DNA from: CAZHAC01 sp964383855
GTDB taxonomy: Bacteria > Chloroflexota > Dormibacteria > Dormibacterales > Dormibacteraceae
Length of the DNA: 32,369 bases
NCBI GenBank assembly: GCA_964383855.1
Contig: CAYLIP010000031.1
Span: forward strand, 1 to 32,369
Direction of reading: 5' to 3'
Shown here piece by piece: positions 25,290 to 32,369 of the stretch; position 1 is the first letter of the stretch; each line of letters opens with the position of its first letter. The notes beneath the pieces were generated by a model that was not told the origin of the DNA, did not search any database, and saw nothing but the letters and a program-made list of their open reading frames with translations. The translations under genes were made by a program, and so were the position numbers.

Positions 25290-26416
25290 GCCCGCGAGGC
25301 GGCGGCCAGCGGGCGCCGGCGGTAGCGGGAGCGGAGCTGGACGGAGGACCTGCCCAGGTACCGGAAGGCGGTGACGGCGAGCACCAGGACCACGGCCAGG
25401 GCCGGGATCCGGACCAGCGGTTCTGGCAGCCGGACGGCGAGCAGAAGCAGGGCGAGATAGACGGCCGGGAGGCTGGCCGCGATGTCGAGCAGCGCCGCCC
25501 AGCCTTCCGAGGGGCCGCGGCCCGGCGCCTCGAGCCGGACCCGCCTGCCCGGCAGGGTCCGCCAGCCGAAGCCGCCATCGACGTCGACCCGGCGGAGGAT
25601 CCGCCCGAGCATCGCCTGGATCCGGCCGTCCTCCGGGATGAGGGCGGCGCCGGCGGCGGGGGGCCAGGAGGCGAGGGCAAGGAAAGAGCTGAGGAGGGCG
25701 AACCAGAAGACGCCGAACGTCCGCCCGGCCACGAACAGCAGCGCCGTGTGATAGGCGACCGCCAGCCAGATCCCAAAGGCGAACCAGCGGCGCGCGACAA
25801 ACGCCGCCGCGATCGTCAGCTCGGTCCCCATCACCAGCCATGACATCACGAAGAAGGCGGCGCCGGTGGGCAGGTGGGTGGCCAGGAGGGAGGCGGCGCC
25901 CGGGTCGGAGACCGATGTCCAGGCCGCGAAGAACTGGCCGGAGCGCCAGTTGGGATCGAGCAGCTTGTTGGCGGCCGCGGCGGCATAGAGCAGGACCAAC
26001 TGGTAGCGGACCAGCTGAGCGGCGAAGCCGGGCCGGTAGAGGCCGGCGAGCAGGAGGACGGAGCCCGCGAACATGCGGTTGTTCTGGTAGTAGGGCCGGG
26101 AGGCGAGGATCGCGACCAGGATCACCGCGCCGAGCATGAAGCTGGCGGTGCGCACGCGCCGGTTCGTCAGCAGCGCGGCCAGCGCGATGAGGAACGCCGC
26201 CTGCAGGCCGCGCGCCAGCATGGCTCGCGGCGCCATGTCCAGCCAGGGGACGAAGGGCAGGAAGGGGACCGAGAGGTTGACGATCCCGCCGCGCAGCAGG
26301 TAGGCGATCGCGATCAGCTTCGCCATGAGGAGGAGCTGCGGCGGCAGGTCGGTTCCCGACATTCGCAGCGGGTTGCAGGCCCGCGCGTCGGGCCAGGCTC
26401 GGGTCAGCCGTTCCAT
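25286..26416 (-). CDS. HTTM-domain (vitamin K-dependent carboxylase-like) membrane protein (376 aa)
   Basis: A polytopic protein with many helices, starting near residue 29 and continuing to about 255, then a cytoplasmic stretch and two more helices near 305-350. Features of the HTTM group are the NNRMFAGSVLLLAGLYRPGFAAQLVRYQLVLLYAAAAANKLLDPNWRSGQFFAAW segment and the AYHTALLFVAGRTFGVFWFALLSSFLALA segment. HTTM is the membrane domain of gamma-glutamyl carboxylase, but most bacterial members are uncharacterised. It lies in one overlapping operon with a small protein upstream (13-nt overlap) and a DCC1 protein downstream (ATGA). Confidence 0.86.
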   Translation of the reverse strand: MERLTRAWPDARACNPLRMSGTDLPPQLLLMAKLIAIAYLLRGGIVNLSVPFLPFVPWLDMAPRAMLARGLQAAFLIALAALLTNRRVRTASFMLGAVILVAILASRPYYQNNRMFAGSVLLLAGLYRPGFAAQLVRYQLVLLYAAAAANKLLDPNWRSGQFFAAWTSVSDPGAASLLATHLPTGAAFFVMSWLVMGTELTIAAAFVARRWFAFGIWLAVAYHTALLFVAGRTFGVFWFALLSSFLALASWPPAAGAALIPEDGRIQAMLGRILRRVDVDGGFGWRTLPGRRVRLEAPGRGPSEGWAALLDIAASLPAVYLALLLLAVRLPEPLVRIPALAVVLVLAVTAFRYLGRSSVQLRSRYRRRPLAAASRA

Positions 26417-26793
26417 GTCCAGGCCTTTCGAGCGCCCCCGTCGAGCCGGTAGTCAAGGTGGACGCGCGCGTGCTGGTTCCGGCCGTACGTCTGCTCGTAC
26501 TGCCTCAGGATGTCGATCAGCTGCTCGGGCGGGAACTCCCAGACGCCGCGCAGGTAGGGGTCGCGCGCGTTTCCCGCGGAGGAGCCGTAGAGCCGGCCGT
26601 AGCGAGCATCGATCTGGCGGGCGTCGAGGGCCCGCCCGTCGACCTCGACCCGGAGGTCGTACTGAACCACATAGTCGTTGGGCGCCCACGCGAAGTAGCG
26701 GGTGGGACCGAGGTGTTCGTGGACGACCGCCACCAGCTGCGCGGCGAGGAAGAGGCCGCCGAGGACAGCAACCAGCCGGGCGGGTCGCAGCAT
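26404..26793 (-). CDS. HTTM-operon small anchored protein (129 aa)
   Basis: An N-terminal hydrophobic segment (LVAVLGGLFLAAQLVAVV, about residues 7-24) looks like a signal anchor. A soluble domain follows with YFAWAPNDYVVQYDLRVEVDGRALDARQIDARYG, a strand-rich pattern, and DPYLRGVWEFPPEQLIDILRQYEQTYGRNQHARVHLDYRL. The domain would lie outside the membrane. The gene overlaps the HTTM start by 13 nt, so it is translationally coupled and probably a partner subunit. I recognise no named family. Confidence 0.8.
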   Translation of the reverse strand: MLRPARLVAVLGGLFLAAQLVAVVHEHLGPTRYFAWAPNDYVVQYDLRVEVDGRALDARQIDARYGRLYGSSAGNARDPYLRGVWEFPPEQLIDILRQYEQTYGRNQHARVHLDYRLDGGARKAWTWNG

Positions 26794-26924
26794 GCGCCAA
26801 ACCTATTGGTGGAGGCGCGCTCCGAGAATGGGCAAAGGCGGCCGGCCTGACTTGCGTGTCCCTCGGCCGCCGGTCTTAACAGGCACTCTTCCCACCCTCC
26901 CGCCTGGCACGAGATCGTGCGCGC

Positions 26925-28190
26925 ATGCGCCGCGCCGCCGTTCTGCTGGTCGCCCTCCTGGCCGGGCTGTCATCGCTCGCGTTCACGCGCGAGGTGGCGG
27001 CCTCGCAGTGGGGCTCGAGCTACGGCGACCCGTGGGGATTCTGCCCGGCGCAGTCCTTCCTGCCCTCGACGTACACCACGGTCGTCACCAACGACCCGCT
27101 CGTCGGCTCCAACCCGGAGCAGGACACGTTCTGGGGCGTCCACCCATACCCCGGCTACGACGACTGGTACGGGTACTGGTACGGCGACTTTCGGGGCAGC
27201 CCGGGCGACTCGAGCGGATGGCGCTACATCACCACCAGCTGGTACGGGCAGCAGAAGCACTGGAACTTCGGCGACTGGGGCTGGGCGGTCCACGGCCACG
27301 CCAAGCAGTACATCTCCTACTTCAACTGGACCTTCGGCGGACAGTGCGGGATGGGGTGGTACGGCGCTTTGTCGCCGGCGCCCTACATGGCCGACGTCTA
27401 CGGGTATCCGGTGGTCGACATCTATGTCGACTCCACGCCGCCCGACCCGCCACGGCCGCGGATCACCGGCGTCACGACGGGCTCGGTCGGCTTCACTTGG
27501 GATCCGGTCGGCGACCGTGGCGACGGGTCGGGGGCCGACTACTGGGCGTCGGGCTTCGACCACTTCACCTCCTGGCTGACGGTGGGCGGCGGGCCGCCAC
27601 TGCAGCGAGCCAACAGCGCCGTGCCGCGGACCTTGACCGCGTCCGGCCTGGCCCCCGGGCAGACCGCGTGCGTGCACGTGATCGCCTATGACCGGCTGCA
27701 GAATGCCACGCCCGAGGAGCAGGCCTGCGGGCGGGTGCTCTCACCGCCGCCGGTGCCCGCCGCGCCGCCAGCGCCGGCGATCGGGGTCAGCCCGGTGGCG
27801 CCCGGGCTGGTCGGCCTCGACACCTGGTTCTGGCTTACGCCGACGCCGGCTGCCATCACCGGCGAGCTGAGCCTCAACGGCTACCGGTACCGCCTGACCC
27901 AGGTCCCGGCCAGCGTCGAGTGGGCCTTCGGCGACGGCTCGACCCAGACGCTGCCGGCGCCAGCGGGCGCCGGCCAGCCCTACCCCTCGCCCTCGCCGGT
28001 CACCCACGTCTACGAGCGCCACAGCGCGTCCGGCTATCCGGTCAGGGCCACGGTCAACTGGACGCTGAGCTGGTCGGTGCTGGCCGGTGGGGCCTGGTAC
28101 GGCCCTTACGCGATGGGCAGCCAGTCCTCGCCGCCGGCGACCCTCAGCTACCCCATTCGCCAGGCTCAGACCGAGCTGCTGGGCCCGTGA
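26925..28190 (+). CDS. Secreted aromatic-rich protein with FN3-like and PKD-like domains (421 aa)
   Basis: A signal peptide (residues 1 to about 26, RRAAVLLVALLAGLSSLAF...VAA) precedes a Tyr/Trp/Gly-rich domain (about 27-168), where YPGYDDWYGYWYGDF and HWNFGDWGWAVHGHAKQYISYFNW stand out. An FN3-like domain (171-270) follows (DSTPPDPPRPRITGVTTGSVGFTWDPV...LAPGQTACVHVIAYD). A Pro/Ala linker and a PKD-like domain (about 285-405) with VEWAFGDGSTQTLPAP and VTHVYERH come last. C40 and C141 could form a disulfide. This is an exported surface or adhesive-type protein; its ligand is unknown. It is divergent from the HTTM operon (131-bp gap). Confidence 0.83.
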   Translation: MRRAAVLLVALLAGLSSLAFTREVAASQWGSSYGDPWGFCPAQSFLPSTYTTVVTNDPLVGSNPEQDTFWGVHPYPGYDDWYGYWYGDFRGSPGDSSGWRYITTSWYGQQKHWNFGDWGWAVHGHAKQYISYFNWTFGGQCGMGWYGALSPAPYMADVYGYPVVDIYVDSTPPDPPRPRITGVTTGSVGFTWDPVGDRGDGSGADYWASGFDHFTSWLTVGGGPPLQRANSAVPRTLTASGLAPGQTACVHVIAYDRLQNATPEEQACGRVLSPPPVPAAPPAPAIGVSPVAPGLVGLDTWFWLTPTPAAITGELSLNGYRYRLTQVPASVEWAFGDGSTQTLPAPAGAGQPYPSPSPVTHVYERHSASGYPVRATVNWTLSWSVLAGGAWYGPYAMGSQSSPPATLSYPIRQAQTELLGP

Positions 28191-28215
28191 AGGCCGGCCA
28201 CATGCCCTCGATCAG

Positions 28216-28252
28216 GCACCCATTCGCCTGCCGTCGAGATCGAATGAGGTGC
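28216..28252. terminator. Putative bidirectional terminator hairpin
   Basis: GCACC-CATTCG (28216-28226) pairs with CGAATG-A-GGTGC (28241-28252), giving 11 bp with one bulged A and a 14-nt loop. It lies in the 66-nt gap between two convergent stops (28190 and 28257), the expected place for a shared terminator. There is no clear U-tract on either strand. Confidence 0.55.
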
Positions 28253-28256
28253 TCGG

Positions 28257-29336
28257 TCAGGCGGCTCGGTAGCGAGCGACGGCAGCTGGGTCCCACTCCA
28301 TGCCGAAGCCGGGCCGGTTGGGGGCGGTGACGTGGCCGTTGACCACGGCCACCGGCTCCTTCATCACCGAGGAAGCGAAGTCGAGCCACTCCAGCCAGTC
28401 GCAACCGCGGGTCGCAGCCAGCAGGTGTGCTGTCGGCTCGATGAACATGTGGCCGGAGCAGGGGACGCCGGCGGCCGCCGCAAGGCCGGCGGCGCGGATC
28501 CAGCCGCTCACCCCGCCGATCTGCTGCGGATCCGGCATGACCACGTCGCAGGCGTGGAGCCGGAGCGCCTGCTCCATCTCATGGATGCCCATCAGGTTTT
28601 CCCCGATCGAGATCGCGGTGCGCGTCGCCTCCGCAATCCGCGCCGCCCCCTCCAGATCGGCCGCGCGAACCGGCTCCTCGATCCAGGCCACGCCTTCGCC
28701 ATCCAGGGCCGCGCACCGCGTCATGGCTTCGGCCACGGACAGGCACTGGTTGAAGTCGATCATCAGGGCCATCCCGTCCGGCATCTCGCGACGAGCCGCG
28801 CGGATCGCGGCCAGGTCCTCGGCCAGGGTCGGCCGTCCCACCTTGATCTTCATCCCGCTGAAGCCCTCTGATGCAGCCCGCTCGGCCTCGGCTGCGGCCT
28901 GAGCCGGGGCCAGCATGCCCAGGCTGTCGTAGGCCCGGATCGGGCGCGGCTGGCTCCCGAGCAAGGTGGCCATCGGCAGGCCGCAGGAGATGGCGAAGGC
29001 GTCCCAAGCCGCCATGTCGATGCCTGAGAGGGCCATCCCGGCCAGCCCGCGGTCGCCCATGAGCGTCAATCGGTGCCGAAGTTTGGCCTCGATCTCGATC
29101 GGGACGAGCCTGTCGCCGGCGATCATCTCTCCCATTGCGGAGACCAGAGAAGCCAGGGGCGCCAGAGTGAAGGGAAAGTAGCCCTGAAGGTAAGCGTGAC
29201 CCGTCACGCCCTCCTCGGTCTCCAGATCGATGAGCAGCAGCGGCGCCTCGGGGAGGGTCCCGGCGGCATTGATCAGCGGCCGCTTGAGCGGCACCACCAC
29301 CGGCGTCGCGGAGACCCGCCGGACGGTTATCGCCAC
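28257..29336 (-). CDS. Mandelate racemase-like enolase-superfamily enzyme (359 aa)
   Basis: This is a TIM-barrel enolase-superfamily enzyme that abstracts the alpha-proton of a carboxylate. From GTG 29336 the length is 359 residues, equal to Pseudomonas mandelate racemase as I recall it. The key residues occur one position earlier throughout: K163-x-K165 (KIK), metal ligands D194, E220 and E246, N196, D269, H296 and E316. Local segments also match: IDMAAWDA, DFNQ, IEEP, IGGVSGWIRA and AHLLAATRG. The open frame continues about 56 codons upstream but without family similarity. Mandelate-type or another 2-hydroxy acid/acid-sugar chemistry is likely; the substrate is not proven. Confidence 0.92.
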   Translation of the reverse strand: MAITVRRVSATPVVVPLKRPLINAAGTLPEAPLLLIDLETEEGVTGHAYLQGYFPFTLAPLASLVSAMGEMIAGDRLVPIEIEAKLRHRLTLMGDRGLAGMALSGIDMAAWDAFAISCGLPMATLLGSQPRPIRAYDSLGMLAPAQAAAEAERAASEGFSGMKIKVGRPTLAEDLAAIRAARREMPDGMALMIDFNQCLSVAEAMTRCAALDGEGVAWIEEPVRAADLEGAARIAEATRTAISIGENLMGIHEMEQALRLHACDVVMPDPQQIGGVSGWIRAAGLAAAAGVPCSGHMFIEPTAHLLAATRGCDWLEWLDFASSVMKEPVAVVNGHVTAPNRPGFGMEWDPAAVARYRAA

Positions 29337-29370
29337 CGGCCCGGCCTGATTCGATCCACCTCGACCTGAA

Positions 29371-30153
29371 TTATGGAGCCGCCTGCGTCTGGAGCCCGAC
29401 GGGCGAGTTCGGCGCCGACTGCAGCTGCCCCGAAATCTGTATGAGGAGCCGCTCCGTTCGCTCAAGCTGAGCCTCGAGAGCGCTGAGCTTCTGCACAAGC
29501 GCAAACTGCTCCGCGTCTTCTTGCGACCCGAGCCACCACGCGGTCAAACGCGATGAAGCAAAGCCGAGCAGCCCGAGCGCGAAGAACACGATCAGGCCTG
29601 CGACCACCTTGCCCTCGGTCGTCATGGGTGAAACGTCTCCGTAGCCGACCGTGCTCGCCGTCATGAACGACAGATAGAGCGCGTCGCCGAAGCTCGAGAC
29701 ACGGGGATTAACGCCCTGCTCGAAGAGCCAAAGGGCATAAGCCGAGCAGATCCAGAAGAGGATCACTGTCGGCCACACGAACCAGGTGTCCCGGCGGTGG
29801 CCACGCAACATGACCTTCCTGGCGAGGTCTCCGACCTTGACAAGGCGGAACAGCCTCAGCAGCCGGAACAGGCGCACTCCGCCCACCACCGGCACGGACG
29901 TGATGAGGTCGATCCAGTGATTTTGGAGGTAGGCGATCCGGTTTTCGGCGTCCACGAAGCGCGCCATGAACTCGGCGAGGAAGAGCGCGATGAACGGTGC
30001 GTACCAATACGTCGGCAGATTCAGCGGGGCGATGCCCTGGTCGTCAACGAAACCAGTCCCGACGTAGAGGATGGTAAGTATCGCCATCGAGCCCTCCCAC
30101 CATGGGAGGTGCGCCTCGACAAACCGGTTCAAGCGCCCGCGTCGCCAGCTCAA
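29371..30153 (-). CDS. Voltage-gated-type potassium channel (260 aa)
   Basis: A complete six-helix K+ channel subunit. S1-S3 lie at about residues 20-35, 50-68 and 80-92. S4 is a textbook sensor with R94, R97, R100, R103 and K106 at every third position. S5 lies at about 125-145, the selectivity filter TVGYGD is at 168-173 and S6 at about 183-205. A cytoplasmic coiled coil (about 212-245) probably drives tetramer assembly. The TTG start at 30153 is the first in frame; ATG 30087 would remove the lead to S1. The gene stands 62 nt downstream of a PH-like protein gene on the same strand. Confidence 0.93.
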   Translation of the reverse strand: MSWRRGRLNRFVEAHLPWWEGSMAILTILYVGTGFVDDQGIAPLNLPTYWYAPFIALFLAEFMARFVDAENRIAYLQNHWIDLITSVPVVGGVRLFRLLRLFRLVKVGDLARKVMLRGHRRDTWFVWPTVILFWICSAYALWLFEQGVNPRVSSFGDALYLSFMTASTVGYGDVSPMTTEGKVVAGLIVFFALGLLGFASSRLTAWWLGSQEDAEQFALVQKLSALEAQLERTERLLIQISGQLQSAPNSPVGLQTQAAP

Positions 30154-30216
30154 GCCGTCGCCAACCTGGTTCGGTGCAAAGCGCGAACCTCCATCAAGAC
30201 GACAAGCCGCCCATCG

Positions 30217-31284
30217 TCAAGCCAGCCGGCTCAGCGCATAGTTGATATAGAAGAGGAAGTATTGTGGCGTCTGAAGCTTGAAGAGCTCCGGCGCTTCGCG
30301 GTTGTCCTGAAACACACCGAGCGCGTCGGTATAGGCCTGGACGTGGACGATGTGTGAGAGCACGACGGTCACCGATGTCTGGCTCCCGATGAAGACGAGT
30401 CGCTGATTGGTCAGAACCAAGGACCCCGTATCCAGGTCCTTGATGTAGGTGGTCTGGATTGGATGACCGCTGTAGCCTCCGACTCTGTACCGGATGCCGG
30501 TGTGGCCAATCGGGAAACTGACGCCCTGGCTGCCGCCTGTCCACTGCGTCCTTGTCGCCTGGCGTGACAGGACGCAATGGACCGAGAGCCAGGCAACCTC
30601 TCCCTTCTTGAGGATCAACGGACTCTCTATCGCCGGTGGCTCGTGGTCCCGCAGCCATGCAGCGGTCCACAGCGCGTCGAAGCCCAACCTCTGCATCGCT
30701 TCCTTGCGCCGCGCGATTTCGTCCTCGAGAGTGGCGATCCTAGCGGTGATGTCAGCGCGCTGCTTGTCGATGGCGTCGGCCCTGCCGGCCTCCTCCCGGG
30801 CAGGCCCGAGCAAGGCATCGGCTTCCGGAAAGGTCACCGCCGGGGCGTTCGTACCAACGTAGACAAGCGCTGTGTTGACCTCGGCGGCCGCCCGGTCGCG
30901 CTGGCCTATCAGTGCGGCCCTGCGCCGGCGATCTCCGAATCGCTCGAAGAAGCCACGGAAGCCATGGCGCGAGATGCGGTCGACCGCCGCTAGCTGCGCG
31001 TCGACCTGATCGATCTGCAAGGTGAGTGAGTCAATTTGAGCCAGCTGCTGGGCAACCGGCGCTGTATCCCATTGCGATCGCTTGACAACCAGATGCGTGG
31101 CGCCGTCGCGGGCTTTCGTGGTCGCGTCCTGACGCAGCTGCGCGAGCTGAGCGTCCATATCGCGAGCCTGCTGCCTCAGGCTGTCACGGCGAGCGACCAG
31201 CCCGTCGATCGGAATCAGCGTTACCGGGCCGTTCTCGAGGTCAACCACTTCTCCGGACACCACAGGCGCTGCCGAGCTGGTCAT
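30217..31284 (-). CDS. Coiled-coil protein with C-terminal PH-like domain (355 aa)
   Basis: From ATG 31284, which overlaps the upstream stop as ATGA, the protein has a long helical part: a coiled coil at about residues 28-58, one at 75-105 and one at 165-203. A PH/GRAM-like domain follows (225-355), recognised by GEVAWLSVHCVLSR, then the TGSLVLTNQRLVFIGSQTSVTVVLSHIVHVQAYTDALGVFQDNREAPELFKL strand series. No signal peptide or membrane segment is present, so it is cytosolic, possibly membrane-bound through the PH-like domain. Function is unknown. It is coupled to a DUF3761-type membrane protein and followed by a K+ channel. Confidence 0.82.
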   Translation of the reverse strand: MTSSAAPVVSGEVVDLENGPVTLIPIDGLVARRDSLRQQARDMDAQLAQLRQDATTKARDGATHLVVKRSQWDTAPVAQQLAQIDSLTLQIDQVDAQLAAVDRISRHGFRGFFERFGDRRRRAALIGQRDRAAAEVNTALVYVGTNAPAVTFPEADALLGPAREEAGRADAIDKQRADITARIATLEDEIARRKEAMQRLGFDALWTAAWLRDHEPPAIESPLILKKGEVAWLSVHCVLSRQATRTQWTGGSQGVSFPIGHTGIRYRVGGYSGHPIQTTYIKDLDTGSLVLTNQRLVFIGSQTSVTVVLSHIVHVQAYTDALGVFQDNREAPELFKLQTPQYFLFYINYALSRLA

Positions 31285-32120
31285 TGGAGAAGCGCCCTCC
31301 GGTTGCCGCCGTGGTAGGCGCAGGAACCGCTCCGACCGCCGGAGTGGCTGTAGGTGCCGTCCTGGCACTCCTCAACATAGCCACTCGTCTGGTTCCAGAA
31401 GGAGGGAATGCAGTTGAAGTAGGAACAAAAATTGCCGGGTGGGTTGTAAATCACAGAGCCACCACAGAAGTTGTAGTTCCAAGGGTTGGCCGGAGCTCCA
31501 CACAGGTTTGCAGGTGCTGGGGGAGGCGGATTGGGGACCGGCGTTGCCGGAACCGGTGTGGGCGCTGGCTTCGGGGTGGGCGTGGGAGTCGGGGTCGGTG
31601 TTGGCTCCTGGGTCGGCGCCGGCGTCGGGGTGGGGGTTGGGGATGATGTTGGCGCTGCGGTCGGGGTCGCCATGGTTGCCCGGGACACAGCCGGCATCCC
31701 TGAATCGGGCGGGGCGGCTGACTCGACTCTGATCGACGCTCCAGTGGCGTCGGGTGGAGGCGGAGCTGTGGCCAATGCGATGACGCCTGAGCCGAGTGAC
31801 AAAAGTAAACCCGCCGCCATGGCGACGTTCACCAACCTGACTCGCCGGAAACGCACGAGTTGAATCGCGAAAACCGGGATCCCTAGCGCGGCCAGCGACA
31901 TCGCGGCGATGTACATCTGAAGCTCGACAATGCCACCAATGAGGATGACCAAACAGACGGCGTAGTAGAGCGTCGCGATCGCGGCACGCCACAAAGACGC
32001 CGATCGGAATCCCGGAATCGCCGAGTACCATCCAGTCGACCGGGGCGCACGGCGCGCCGAAGCCGCTAATGGCGCGAAGTACCTGGACGACAGTGGCTTG
32101 CCCGATTCGTCCTCGTCCAT
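31281..32120 (-). CDS. Membrane protein with Pro/Thr linker and C-terminal DUF3761-like domain (279 aa)
   Basis: Three hydrophobic segments lie at about residues 44-64, 68-88 and 97-118. A low-complexity PT-rich stalk (152-204) follows, then a Cys-rich C-terminal domain (207-279) with C207, C219, C232, C237, C252 and C267. The last part, ECQDGTYSHSGGRSGSCAYHGG, matches the short CxDGtyS...G.CsyHgG pattern of DUF3761. Topology suggests an extracytoplasmic tip on a rigid stalk. ATG 32120 has GAGGAGAGAGG upstream. The stop overlaps the start of the PH-like gene (ATGA), so the two are a coupled pair. Function is unknown. Confidence 0.84.
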   Translation of the reverse strand: MDEDESGKPLSSRYFAPLAASARRAPRSTGWYSAIPGFRSASLWRAAIATLYYAVCLVILIGGIVELQMYIAAMSLAALGIPVFAIQLVRFRRVRLVNVAMAAGLLLSLGSGVIALATAPPPPDATGASIRVESAAPPDSGMPAVSRATMATPTAAPTSSPTPTPTPAPTQEPTPTPTPTPTPKPAPTPVPATPVPNPPPPAPANLCGAPANPWNYNFCGGSVIYNPPGNFCSYFNCIPSFWNQTSGYVEECQDGTYSHSGGRSGSCAYHGGNRRALLQ

Positions 32121-32369
32121 CAACCTCTCTCCTCCGACCCCAGTCGCTGGCGGCGGACGGCGCGGGCGGCGCCAGTCCCCATGGAACGAATGCGCCCATC
32201 CGGGTCCCTAGCCGCCTCCTCCCGGACCCGCATCACGGCTACCGGAACTGGCCGAGCCGGCGAGCAACCGAGAAGGGCCATGGCCGTCTGATTGTTGGAC
32301 CGGTGCTAAGGCGGATCGCCAGCACCCTGGCGGGGTCTTGTGACTAAGCCGCAGACAATCTGCCTGCAC
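32121..32369. other. Window end, no gene seen
   Basis: These 249 nt upstream of the DUF3761-like gene should contain its promoter. I see no convincing ORF on either strand. GCAGA-CAA-TCTGC (32351-32363) is a perfect small inverted repeat close to the window edge. Confidence 0.4.

Noticed and set aside
32351..32363. Small perfect inverted repeat GCAGA-CAA-TCTGC at the window edge
   Set aside because: Too short and without context to call a terminator or operator.

Overview
The window is a high-GC (roughly 70 percent by eye), gene-dense stretch of a bacterial chromosome. Short intergenic gaps, many ATGA/GTGA gene overlaps, frequent GTG starts, an MshC-like ligase and an ECF sigma/Rieske pair suggest an uncultured soil-type bacterium of the Chloroflexota/Dormibacterota or deep actinobacterial kind. 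The sequence alone does not fix the phylum. A 100-N scaffold gap with identical 55-base flanks shows that this is a draft, probably metagenomic, assembly.

Left part (1-7.4 kb): a tRNA with anticodon CAU (probably tRNA-Ile2); two small hypothetical genes with a strong hairpin between them; an MscS-type channel; a coupled pair of a DAO-type flavin oxidoreductase and a class A beta-lactamase-fold hydrolase; a TetR regulator divergent from a CzcO-like flavoprotein across a clear three-half-site operator; and an ABC-F ATPase.

Middle (7.4-13.4 kb): a DUF4349 lipoprotein; a tightly coupled three-gene operon of an ECF sigma factor, a membrane Rieske protein with an extra cytoplasmic N-terminal region and an 83-residue protein; metK; an MshC-like ligase that appears to start at CTG; the assembly gap; and a zinc-ribbon protein and a small membrane protein.

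13.3-24.9 kb: an MFS transporter; an ABC-2 exporter whose TetR-type regulator carries two HTH domains; a coupled pair of an unknown protein and a lipoprotein; a branched-chain aminotransferase; a methyltransferase; a large PAS/degenerate-GGDEF/cNMP-like/CpaE-MinD-like fusion protein; a small membrane protein; and a second ABC-2 exporter.

Right part (24.9-32.4 kb): a DCC1-type thiol oxidoreductase, HTTM membrane protein and small protein in one overlapping operon; a secreted FN3/PKD-like protein; a mandelate-racemase-like enolase-superfamily enzyme; a voltage-gated-type K+ channel; a coiled-coil/PH-like protein; and a membrane-anchored DUF3761-like protein. The last 3 kb is less GC-biased by eye and may be accessory DNA.

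The best candidates for an undescribed system are the sigma/Rieske operon (a possible [2Fe-2S] redox-sensing anti-sigma device) and the PAS-GGDEF-CpaE fusion. After these come the double-HTH TetR and the HTTM-DCC1 operon.
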